A stretch of 64,000 nucleotides of DNA from CAWIUB01 sp963839995 (GTDB lineage: Bacteria > Actinomycetota > Actinomycetes > Mycobacteriales > Jatrophihabitantaceae), in the NCBI GenBank assembly GCA_963839995.1, contig CAWIXH010000015.1, positions 62,001-126,000 of the forward strand. The letters are read 5' to 3'. A program made the translations under genes and the position numbers. Shown here one piece after another: positions 25,893-34,200 of this stretch (the first letter of the stretch is position 1; every line of letters begins with the position of its first letter). The notes beneath the pieces are model-generated. The model was not told where the DNA came from, searched no databases, and saw nothing but the letters and a program-made list of their open reading frames with translations.

Positions 25893-27728
25893 CTACGGCT
25901 GCCGCGTGGTCGACCCCGTGGTCTCGGCGAGGGTCGTGGCGGCGTTGACAACAGCGATGTGGCTGAACGCCTGCGGGAAGTTGCCGAGCAGTCGATCTGT
26001 ATTCGGGTCGTATTCCTCGGCGAGCAAGCCCAGGTCGTTTCTGACGCCGAGCAGTCGTTCGAACAGTGTCGTCGCCTCGTCCAGGTGCCCGTCGAGCGCT
26101 AGCACCTCGACCAGCCAGAACGAACACAGGAGGAACGCGCCCTCGCCGGCCGGCAATCCGTCAGTCGGTCTGTCGGATCGGTAGCGCAACAGCAGGTCGT
26201 TCGATGTCAGCTCTGATCGCACGAATGCCACGGTGCCGCGGATCCGCGCATCGGCGTTCGGCAGGAAGCCCACCAACGGGAGTTGCAAAAGGCTGGCGTC
26301 GGCCTGATCGCTCCCGTACGACTGGGTGAAGGCGCCCACGTCGCTGTTCCAAGCCCTGGCGCACACTTCGGCGTGGATCTGGTCGCGGACGGCCCGCCAT
26401 CGATGCAGCGGACCGTCGAGACCGAACTCCTCGCACATCTTGATGCCGCGGTCAAAGGCGACCCAGGCCATGGTCTTGGAGTGCGTGAAATGCCGGGGCT
26501 CGCCGCGGATCTCCCAGATGCCTTCGTCGGTATCCCGCCAGCGATCCTCGAGCAGACCGAGCACCCGCCTCGCGAGCTGCCACGCCGGAGCGGAGCGGAC
26601 CAGCTGCCTGCGCCGGGCTTCGTACACCGCGTCGATGACCTCGCCGTACACGTCAATCTGCACCTGATCCGCTGCTGCGTTTCCGATCCGTACCGGCCGC
26701 GACGCGTTGAAACCTGGCAGCCAGTCGGCCTGCCACTCGGTCAGGTCGCGTTCGCCGTCAACGCGGTACATGATCTGCGGGCTCGCCGATTCGCCGGCCG
26801 TGGTGCGGACCAGCCAGGCGCGCCAGTCGTCCGCCTCCGCCAGATACCCGGCCTGGACGAGTGCCCGAAAGGTCAGCGCGGCGTCGCGGAGCCAGCAGTA
26901 TCGGTAGTCCCAGTTCCGCACTCCCCCCGGCCACTCGGGCAGCGAGGTGGTCGGCGCTGCGACGATGCCGCCCGTCGGGCGATACGTCAGCCCCTTGAGC
27001 ACAACTATCGATTGCAGGACGGCGTCCCGGTACGGCCCGCCGTACGTGCACCGCGACGCCCAGTCGTCCCAGAAGCGCTGTGTCTGGCGCAGCGCAACGT
27101 CCGGGTCGAGCGCCGGTCGGGGGTCGTTCGGCGATGGCGTCCATGCCAGGGTGAATGCGACGCGATCACCCTCGACAACATCGAAATCCGACACGACCGC
27201 CGAGTGGTCGACCTGGACCGGCGCTCGCGTGGAAAAAGACAGCGCGTCCCGCCCGGCTGTTGCGACAACCGAGTCACCGGCGCGGCGCAGGACGGGAACG
27301 TCTCGCCCGTACCCGAACCTGACAATCAGCTCGCAGTGGATCCGGACTCGGCCGGAGATGCCCTCGACGATGCGAACGATCGCTGGCGTCTCGTCCTCGG
27401 TCGGCATGAAATCGATGACGCGGCACACGCCCTGAGCCGTCTGCCACTCCGTCTCCAGGATCAGCGATGCCGATCGATACCTGCGGGTTACGCCCGCCGG
27501 CTGGGCGGGCGCAACCAGCCACCGACCGTGCTCACAATGCCCGAGGAGCCCCGCAAAAACCGCCTCGGCGTCGAACCTCGGAAAGCAGCACCAGTCAATG
27601 GACCCACGGCGATGCACGAGCGCGGCAGTGCGCAGGCTCGACAACAGCGCGTAGTCCTCGATGCGCCGAATAGTTCCGTTACCCGACACCTCACGCTCAC
27701 GGTCGTTCACGCGATCAGTCTCAGCCAT
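25893..27728 (-). CDS. GH15 family glycosidase (glucoamylase/trehalase-like)
   Basis: 611 residues from ATG 27726-27728. The N-terminal beta-sandwich domain begins RRIEDYALLSSLRTAALVHR with GSIDWCCFPRFD, as in bacterial GH15 proteins. The (alpha/alpha)6 barrel follows with GGVRNWDYRYCWLRDAALT. The likely general acid is in DTDEGIWEIRG and the general base in GEGAFLLCSFWLVE. In actinobacteria this subfamily includes trehalases as well as glucoamylases; the substrate cannot be decided here. No signal peptide is seen. It ends close to the SnoaL remnant. Confidence 0.9.
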   Translation of the reverse strand: MAETDRVNDREREVSGNGTIRRIEDYALLSSLRTAALVHRRGSIDWCCFPRFDAEAVFAGLLGHCEHGRWLVAPAQPAGVTRRYRSASLILETEWQTAQGVCRVIDFMPTEDETPAIVRIVEGISGRVRIHCELIVRFGYGRDVPVLRRAGDSVVATAGRDALSFSTRAPVQVDHSAVVSDFDVVEGDRVAFTLAWTPSPNDPRPALDPDVALRQTQRFWDDWASRCTYGGPYRDAVLQSIVVLKGLTYRPTGGIVAAPTTSLPEWPGGVRNWDYRYCWLRDAALTFRALVQAGYLAEADDWRAWLVRTTAGESASPQIMYRVDGERDLTEWQADWLPGFNASRPVRIGNAAADQVQIDVYGEVIDAVYEARRRQLVRSAPAWQLARRVLGLLEDRWRDTDEGIWEIRGEPRHFTHSKTMAWVAFDRGIKMCEEFGLDGPLHRWRAVRDQIHAEVCARAWNSDVGAFTQSYGSDQADASLLQLPLVGFLPNADARIRGTVAFVRSELTSNDLLLRYRSDRPTDGLPAGEGAFLLCSFWLVEVLALDGHLDEATTLFERLLGVRNDLGLLAEEYDPNTDRLLGNFPQAFSHIAVVNAATTLAETTGSTTRQP

Positions 27729-28018
27729 CGCAAGTCTGCGATCCACGGGTTCGCGGTTGACGCAAGCCGCGGTCGATGAGCTTGGAGTGCCGGATCCGCT
27801 TGTGGTGTTCGACCCGAAACGCAGGTCGTTGGTCAGCTGCTGGTCCCGACATACGTCCATGAGGTGGATGGTGACAGGCGACCGAACATCGGGCGCAATA
27901 CCGTGCGGTTGATCCTGCCTGGCCGGGGATGCCGCGATGTCGTGTGCGCGGTCGTCGGTCGCCGACGGCGGGTGAGCGGCCGCGAACCCGGGCTCAGGCC
28001 AACGATCAACGTGCTCAC
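27729..28018. other. intergenic region upstream of GH15 gene
   Basis: No gene is supported. The GH15 frame stays open into the IS but lacks protein-like sequence beyond the chosen start. Confidence 0.4.
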
Positions 28019-28026
28019 CGATTTGA

Positions 28027-29413
28027 GGTTCTTGTGACCGATCCGTGGGTGGGATCATGCGGCGATGCGGCCGGGTAGCGGTGGGCACAGCCCACCGAGG
28101 TCGAGCATGGCGAGGGAGACAAGGGCTTCGGGTGAGCGGAACCCGAACGCGATTCGGGTCAGTAGCCGCAGCTTGGTGTTGACGCTTTCGACCCGGGCGT
28201 TCGACAAGGCGTGGGTCAGCGCCGCGTTGATGCCCGCGCGGTGTTCGCGGATCGAGCGGGCCAGTTTGACGAAGGCTGGGAGTTGAGATCGGGAGGCCCA
28301 TTTCAGCCACCCGTCGAGCAGGGTCATCCCGTCGGTGCCCTTGAGCGCGAACACCTGGCGGAGCTGCTCCTTCAGCAGGTACGCCCGGAACAGTGGTGCG
28401 TTGGTCTTGGCGATCCCGGCCAGTGTCGCGGTCTGCCGCTCGGTGAGGTCATCGGGGTTCTTCCACAACGCGAAACGGGCGTTCTTCAGCTCCTTGGCGA
28501 GGGTCTTCTGCCCGCCCCTGCGGGCCGCGTTCCACACCTCACGGCGGACCTCGTCGAGGGCCTTGGCCGCCCAGGCCACGATATGGAACGGGTCCAAGCA
28601 CAGCTCGGCGTTGGGGCACCGGTCCGCGACGACGTTCGCGATCCACTCGGCGGCATCGGCGCTGACCAAGCTGATCCGGGCGCAGCGCTGCTCGCCGAGC
28701 TTGTCGAAGAACTTCTCCAGCGTCTTCTGGTCCCGGCCCGGGTGGGCCCACAGCAGCACGCCGCTGTCGTGGTCCACGATGACCGTGAGGTACTTGTGGC
28801 CGCGTTTGTAACTGATCTCGTCGATCCCGATCCGGCGCAGGTTCGCGAACCGGTCGGTCTCGGCCTCAGCGTCGGCGACGACCCGGGTGATGATCGACCC
28901 GACGGTCCGCCAGGCGATCCGCAACAGATCGCGCACCGCGGACTTCGAGCAGTGCGTCACCAGCCACGCGGCGGTGTCGTCGAAGGCGTAGGTGTGCCCG
29001 GCACCGTGCCGCGCCCACGGCACCTGCGCCGCGACCACCCCATGCTCGGCGCAGCGCACCCGTGGCGAGTCGGCCTCCAAGAAGGCCCGGATCAGCCCGA
29101 GGTCCAGGGTCCGCCAACGCCGGCGGCCCTCACCCGGGTCATAACCCCGGCAAAGCTTCCCGCACCGACCACACCGGCGCTTGGCAGCCTTCCGGGGCCG
29201 CACCGATACCACGACGGCCTGCTCAACCTCATCGAACTCGACGCCCTCCACGACGACCTTGACCAACCCCAGCAGCCCAGCCCATAACCTGGTAGAACGC
29301 ACGCCGTTCCTCTCACCCGCGATTCCAGCTTTCGACAGCAGGAACCGTAGGCGGGGAACGGCGTGTGCCGCGCCCGGGTCTCCCCAGGCACCCACGGATC
29401 GGTCACAAGAGCC
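28027..29413 (-). mobile_element. ISL3-type insertion sequence, copy 1
   Basis: The 1387-bp element has ends GGTTCTTGTGACCGATCC and the complement of GGCTCTTGTGACCGATCC (one mismatch over about 25 bp). The 8-bp direct repeat CGATTTGA flanks it at 28019-28026 and 29414-29421. Length, ends and transposase all match the copy at 36845. An 8-bp duplication is characteristic of the ISL3 family. Confidence 0.95.
28055..29302 (-). CDS. ISL3-family transposase, copy 1
   Basis: 415 residues from GTG 29300-29302, behind GAGAGG. The N-terminal zinc finger is C44-x2-C47 with a distal RCAEH (84-87). A helix-turn-helix follows (VRDLLRIAWRTVGSIITRVV). The DDE catalytic core is RIGIDEISYK (Asp161), SADAAEW (Asp216) and NARVESVNTKLR (Glu372), with LDPFHIV in between. 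All are intact, so the copy is likely functional. The translation is identical to copy 2. Confidence 0.96.
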   Translation of the reverse strand: MRSTRLWAGLLGLVKVVVEGVEFDEVEQAVVVSVRPRKAAKRRCGRCGKLCRGYDPGEGRRRWRTLDLGLIRAFLEADSPRVRCAEHGVVAAQVPWARHGAGHTYAFDDTAAWLVTHCSKSAVRDLLRIAWRTVGSIITRVVADAEAETDRFANLRRIGIDEISYKRGHKYLTVIVDHDSGVLLWAHPGRDQKTLEKFFDKLGEQRCARISLVSADAAEWIANVVADRCPNAELCLDPFHIVAWAAKALDEVRREVWNAARRGGQKTLAKELKNARFALWKNPDDLTERQTATLAGIAKTNAPLFRAYLLKEQLRQVFALKGTDGMTLLDGWLKWASRSQLPAFVKLARSIREHRAGINAALTHALSNARVESVNTKLRLLTRIAFGFRSPEALVSLAMLDLGGLCPPLPGRIAA

Positions 29414-29587
29414 CGATTTGAATCGGATGCCTCGCTCGAGCACCAGCTTGACGGTGGCGGAGGGTGGGCTCTCGCAGGCGGCGCGGCGTCATGCCGCACC
29501 TGCCGCTCGCTGCGGCGCACGACGGGGTGGGCAGGCGCGCTTGCCCTCGCGCGGCACCCCCTCACTGGGGCAGCAAGGTCCCGGGGA

Positions 29588-30258
29588 TCAGCGGTCCGCG
29601 AGCGCCAGATCGACCCCCGCTAGGGCGTGCAGCCGGGTGGTCGGGAAGTAGGGCAGGTCGACGTCTTGGCCGGATACGAGCGACTCGATCTCGGTGCAGC
29701 CTGCGATGACCCCTCAGCGCCTCCCTTCCGGAGCCGGTTGATGATCTCCAGGTAGCGCTGCCGTGAATCGTCGCGGATCAGGCCCTGGACCAGTTCGTCG
29801 TAGATCACCTGGTGCACCAGGCTGCGGTCCGGCTCGTCTGGGATCAAGACGCCCAGATGGTGGACGGTCTCCAGCCGGCCGCGGTAGGACGCGCGCTCCA
29901 TCGTGTAGCGCGTGCCCAAGCAGCGCAACCTGTGTGACCCCTGCGGCCTGGATCGCAGCCGCGGTCGCATCGGCGATGTGGATCAACGGAATGTCTACTG
30001 CCGCAATGATCGCGTGAGCGACCTGATGCATGGTGTTGGTGCACAGCACCAGCACCTCAGCGCCCTAGCTTTCCAGCCGGCGCGGGTCACCGGCGAGCAG
30101 CCGCCCCGCCTGCTCCCACTCGTCGGCGGACTGCAGACCCTCCACGACGGCGAAGTCATAGGAGCGAATCAGCAGCGCCGCACCTCCTCGTTGATGATCC
30201 GCTCGTAGATGATCGAGGATTCCCAGCTCATGCCACCCAGCAATCCGATCGTTTTCAG
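29588..30258 (-). pseudogene. Asp/Glu racemase family, decayed
   Basis: The family can be followed across frames: KTIGLLGGMSWESSIIYERI and NEEVRR, then YDFAVVEGLQSADEWEQAGR to an in-frame TAG after RRLES, then GAEVLVLCTNTMHQVA with IPLIHIADATAAAIQAAG. After another shift come TRYTMERASYRGRLE and VIYDELVQGLI, and finally VIAGCTEIESLV with the second catalytic Cys region. Three shifts and an amber codon make it non-functional. GGAAGG precedes CTG 30258, where an ATG would be expected. Confidence 0.8.
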
Positions 30259-30821
30259 GGCGATCCTTCCTGTTGCCGCCGACCGCCGCCGACCAGCGCG
30301 GCCGCCGCGGCGAGTGCGGCACCGACCGCGTGCCGGGACGTCGTAGTTCCACCGCGCCAACGGCAATCGATCCAAGCTGCATCCATTGTCGTGGTGTTCG
30401 ACGGGGATCGTTCGCGGCGCTGGTTCTCGCTGTGCGGTGTGCAGGACCGCGGCCCGCATCGAGCTCGGCAAGAAACGTCGGCCGGTTGAGTCACGAGATA
30501 ACTCGCGTGGTTGTGGGTGTCGCGCAGGTCCATCCGGGCCGTCGTGCACCCCTGGAAGCCATCCGTGCGCGAGACCGCCTGCGCTGATCTGCCGGCCCGC
30601 TCGACCGCCGCGTCCAGAAGCCGGTTGTCGGCACTGGTGCAGGCTTCCGCGGCGCTGCCGCGAGTAGCGCCACGAACCACGCAGGTGGCCGATCATTCCC
30701 GGCTCTGTACGGCTCCGCGTGGCAGGCTCGGTTAGTCGCTCGCCATGTCCGCGGCCCGGTGCGAGCTCCGGTATCGAAGCTGACAGACCGACATGCCGTG
30801 CGCCTCCGGTCGTCGCCCTGG
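30259..30821. other. unassigned region
   Basis: ORFs on both strands overlap without ribosome sites or recognised motifs. It is probably decayed DNA between the racemase remnant and the GNAT gene. Confidence 0.4.
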
Positions 30822-31334
30822 TCAGATGTCGAGCTCGCTGCCATAGCGCCATCTGGTCTCGCCGTTCGCCTCGCCGGTCCGGCGGAAGCCGGCTCGTTCC
30901 AGGGTGCGAACGGAGGGCACGTTGTTGGGGTCGCAGCCAGCGACGATGACATGGACGCTCGGTTGAGAACGTGCCCATCCAACGAGGGCGCTGGCCGCTT
31001 CGGTTGCATATCCGCGACGGCGACGGCTAGGGATGACGCTGTATCCGACCTCGATCGTGCCGGCGTCGTCGGGCGGCCCGTGGAAGCCAATATCCCCGAT
31101 CACTGTTCCACTGCCGCGCTCGATCATCACCCAGACGCCAAAGCACTCCGTGTCCACCGGTGCGCCCGCGTGACGCCGAAGCACACCAACAAGATTGGGA
31201 TCCGGCCACTCTGCAGAGATTCGTGCACCCAGGGTGCGACACGCTGCCTCCCGATCCTCCGGTAAGGCTGCGGCCGCCTGTGCAGGCAGAGGCTTCAACT
31301 CCAAGTGGTCGGTCACCAATCGAAGTGTTCCCAT
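30822..31334 (-). CDS. GNAT-family N-acetyltransferase (RimJ/RimL type)
   Basis: 170 residues. Typical GNAT elements are present: LRLVTDHLELKPLPA at the start, IGDIGFHGPPDDAGTIEVGY (beta4-beta5), SRRRRGYATEAASALVGWA (acetyl-CoA pyrophosphate loop R/Q-x2-G-x-A/G) and NVPSVRTLERAGFRRTGE. This subtype acetylates amino groups of proteins, antibiotics or small molecules. It is a single gene. Confidence 0.88.
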   Translation of the reverse strand: MGTLRLVTDHLELKPLPAQAAAALPEDREAACRTLGARISAEWPDPNLVGVLRRHAGAPVDTECFGVWVMIERGSGTVIGDIGFHGPPDDAGTIEVGYSVIPSRRRRGYATEAASALVGWARSQPSVHVIVAGCDPNNVPSVRTLERAGFRRTGEANGETRWRYGSELDI

Positions 31335-31578
31335 CGCACAAACTTATGCGGAGCGGCGACAACTCACCGTAGGGTCCGAAGACCCGGTCAGGGATCGTGT
31401 ACCCCTGATCTCTTCTGGCCCCACGCTAGATGCTCCGGATCGTTGCAGCCAGCAGTAGCCTCTCGGGTCACGGCGTCCGACTCGGCGCCGACGACGCCAC
31501 GACCGGCCGGGTGTGGTTGACGGTCATGACGAATGACCACGCCCTGGGTAGCTCGTCTTGATCGAGGTTGAGACCCGA

Positions 31579-31893
31579 TCAGCCGGATGACGCACAACGT
31601 CCGCTATGACGGCCCAGGGTTGGGACCGCGGCCGCGGTCACGGCCAGACTCCGTAGCGGCGCGACTCGTTCTCCCGTTCGACAGCCTCGTCCCACTTTCG
31701 CTTGAACCTGGCGAGGAGGCTGGGTCGGCGGTTTCGGCGATGTTGTTTCGCTGTGCCGGCGGCGGTGAAAGCTCGACGGCCGGGTCCTGTGGCGGGTTGA
31801 CTGAAACAGCGCCGCTGATAGGCCGACAGGGACGGGGTCTTTCACTGTCGCGATGCGTTCTGCACCTGCCGGTGGTTGGACGATGTCGTGCAT
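31579..31893 (-). CDS. possible small protein or precursor peptide downstream of aminotransferase
   Basis: A 104-codon ORF from ATG 31891-31893 is preceded by a strong GGGAGGG site. It lies 214 bp downstream of the MMPL-methyltransferase-aminotransferase operon and on the same strand. The start reads MHDIVQPPAGAERIATVKDP. The second half is Arg/Pro-rich and less convincing. No family is recognised. A peptide precursor is a speculative reading based only on position and the ribosome site. Confidence 0.3.
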   Translation of the reverse strand: MHDIVQPPAGAERIATVKDPVPVGLSAALFQSTRHRTRPSSFHRRRHSETTSPKPPTQPPRQVQAKVGRGCRTGERVAPLRSLAVTAAAVPTLGRHSGRCASSG

Positions 31894-32106
31894 GGAATCC
31901 CTCCCTTCTGTGGTGGCCGGAATGTGGCGCCCAACTGATCTGCCGCAAACGGCCGGCTCATGCCGCGATGCCGGTGCCGGCCTCGGTGGTCACGGGCTCC
32001 GGGACATGCGGGCTTCAGTTCGGGTGGGTGGGCAGGACCGTTGCGACGATCGTGCGTCGGGAAGGACTGAGGGTCGTGCGCTGCGGCAACCTTCAGCGGT
32101 GGCCCC

Positions 32107-33219
32107 TCAGCCCACCACATGCTTTATGAGCGCGTCCGCGGCGCGATTAGCGTCGTCATCGGTGTTGTTGACGTGGAAGGCGAGGCGGAGTCGGCCGTTG
32201 CGGGTACTGGCCCGGATGCGGGCCGTGCCGAGTGTGGCGGCGACGTTGCCCACGACGTCGACGCTGACGATGGCGCTGTCGCCGATAGGTAGTCCGACCA
32301 GGGTTCGGAACGCGTTGGCCAGCCCTAATGCGTGCTCGTGCAAGGCGGCGGCGCCGAGGTCGGTGAGCAGGTCGAGGCTGGCGGCTTGTCCGACCCAGGA
32401 GTGCCAGGCCGGGGAGATGTCGAAGCGACGCGCGTTCGTCGCCAGCCGTAGCGGTCCGCCATAGATGGAGTCCCACGGTCGTTCGCCGGCGTACCAGTTG
32501 GCGTTCACTGCCGACATCTCGACGATCAGCTGCGGACGGACCGTGAGAAAGGCGGTGCCCCGGGGTGCGAGCAGGAACTTGTATCCGCCGCACACGGTGT
32601 AGTCGACGCGCGACGCGTCGATCGGGAGCCAACCGACCGCCTGCGTGGTATCGAGCAACACCCTGGTGCCCGTCCGAGCGGCGGCAGCCAGCAAAGTGTC
32701 GACATCGAGCACGGTGCCGTCGGCTGACTGGACGGCAGAAACGGCGACCAACGCAGTCCGCTCGGTGAGTGCATCGGCGATATCGGCAAGCGGGATCTCC
32801 GTCACGGCGAGACCGCGGGCCCAGAACGGGAACGTCACGCTGGTGAACTCATTGGCGGCACTGATCACCTCGGCGCCGGCGGGCAGGGACGCCGCGATCT
32901 GGCCGGCGAAGACGCTGACTTGTGGCCCGACTGCGACGACCGCCTGATCGACGCCGACCAGGGCGGCATAACCGGCGCGTGATCGGGTCACTGCCGCATC
33001 GAACTCGGTGGCATCGCTGAGCCCGCGTTGCCACCGGTCGAGGACCGCGTGCAGAGCGTCGACCGCGCGGCGCGGTGGCAGTCCCATGGTCGCGGTGTTG
33101 AGATACACGCCGTCGGCGGTGAACTCATCCGAGACAGACCGAGTCGCCATTGTCCTCGTGTGGAGCCCGACCACTTCCATCGCTGGCGCCGACATGCTTG
33201 CACTACCCGTGCCTCTCAT
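32107..33219 (-). CDS. class V aminotransferase-fold PLP enzyme
   Basis: 370 residues, ATG overlapping the methyltransferase stop (ATGA at 33216-33219). It has the class V/cysteine-desulfurase-like sequence: VYLNTATMGLPPRRAVDAL, then VISAANEFTSVTFPF, ALVAVSAVQSADGTVLDVD, LLDTTQAVGWLPID and the PLP-lysine segment CGGYKFLLAPRG. It resembles the EgtE/isopenicillin epimerase-like branch rather than a housekeeping SufS. The reaction could be lyase, epimerase or desulfurase. Tight coupling to a methyltransferase and an MMPL exporter suggests a small metabolic pathway with export. The start may lie further in (MATRSVSDEF). Confidence 0.82.
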   Translation of the reverse strand: MRGTGSASMSAPAMEVVGLHTRTMATRSVSDEFTADGVYLNTATMGLPPRRAVDALHAVLDRWQRGLSDATEFDAAVTRSRAGYAALVGVDQAVVAVGPQVSVFAGQIAASLPAGAEVISAANEFTSVTFPFWARGLAVTEIPLADIADALTERTALVAVSAVQSADGTVLDVDTLLAAAARTGTRVLLDTTQAVGWLPIDASRVDYTVCGGYKFLLAPRGTAFLTVRPQLIVEMSAVNANWYAGERPWDSIYGGPLRLATNARRFDISPAWHSWVGQAASLDLLTDLGAAALHEHALGLANAFRTLVGLPIGDSAIVSVDVVGNVAATLGTARIRASTRNGRLRLAFHVNNTDDDANRAADALIKHVVG

Positions 33220-34019
33220 CGCGGATACCTCGGCGGATCAGGCCGGATGAACGAGCCACGCTGTACCGACACGACGCCAGTGGTGAGGGCGACGGCGAAG
33301 TTCATCATGCGGGTCGGTCCGTCGTTCAGCAGTGCGGGGAGAGTAGCGGCGCTGCCGCCGGACGCGATGCGTTTGCCGAGGTCCTCGAACCATCGAAGTA
33401 CCCACGGGGTCTCGTCGACCCACTCGAGGGTCTCGAAGCCACTGGCGGCGATCGTGTCGCGTAACTGGTCGGCTGTGGCGAGGTAGCTGTCGGTGCCGTC
33501 GAGCGACCACAGCAGGGGTGGGGTTGGTTCAGAGTCGCCCGTGAGGCAGACCTCGAAGGTTGCCAAGCGCGACCCGGGCCGCAATCGCCGGGCGATCTCG
33601 GTGAAGAAGGTCTTCTTGTCCGCGACGTTCATTTGGACGTGCACCGTGTATGCGGCGTCGAAGCCGTCGCGGTCAAGGGCGGTGATGTCGCTGCAGACGA
33701 AGCTGACCTGGTTTTCGAGGCCCGCTGTGCGCGTGAGTGCCTGGGCGGTGTCCACGTAGGCCGGGGTGATGTCGACGCCGACGACGGTGCAACCCGAGCT
33801 GCGGGCGATCTGGCGTGCGGGCCCGCCGAGTCCAGAGCCGATGTCGAGCACGGTCATTCCTGGTGCGAGGTGCAGGCTGGGCAGGAGGCGGTCGACGGCC
33901 TCGGATCCGCCGCTGTGGAATTGGTCGAACTGGTCTCGCTGGGGTTGGGTCAGCGCGGCGAGGTCCGCTTCGGCCAGGCGCTCGATCGCGCCGACCAGGT
34001 CTGTTTCGGTGTAGGTCAT
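33216..34019 (-). CDS. class I SAM-dependent methyltransferase
   Basis: 267 residues from ATG 34017-34019, with AGGAG ten bases upstream. Motif I is VLDIGSGLGGPARQIA, motif II VVGVDITPAYVD, with FDAAYTVHVQMNVADK and LRPGSRLATFEVC after it, as in UbiE/sarcosine-type small-molecule methyltransferases. It sits between the MMPL transporter and the PLP enzyme and overlaps the latter, so the two are probably translationally coupled. Confidence 0.88.
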   Translation of the reverse strand: MTYTETDLVGAIERLAEADLAALTQPQRDQFDQFHSGGSEAVDRLLPSLHLAPGMTVLDIGSGLGGPARQIARSSGCTVVGVDITPAYVDTAQALTRTAGLENQVSFVCSDITALDRDGFDAAYTVHVQMNVADKKTFFTEIARRLRPGSRLATFEVCLTGDSEPTPPLLWSLDGTDSYLATADQLRDTIAASGFETLEWVDETPWVLRWFEDLGKRIASGGSAATLPALLNDGPTRMMNFAVALTTGVVSVQRGSFIRPDPPRYPR

Positions 34020-34200
34020 GGTGGTGGCTCCTGGTCAGAGGGTCGGGTTGAGCAGAGGCGGACGATCGTTGGCCACATCGGCGGTGGTGTTGGGGTTAGT
34101 CGGGAGTAATTGCCGCTCCGCAGGTTGGGCAGCGAACGAGCCGTACCGCATCCGCAGGCCGGTCACCTCGATGACGGCCTCAGCGCGTTGTCCTGTCGAG

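Noticed and set aside
28211..29287. 358-codon plus ORF opposite the ISL3 transposase (also at 37029)
   Set aside because: It duplicates only because the IS is duplicated. It is a high-GC shadow of the transposase gene.
31587..32129. 180-codon plus-strand ORF opposite the small ORF at 31893
   Set aside because: No ribosome site, no domain, and it runs against the operon direction.
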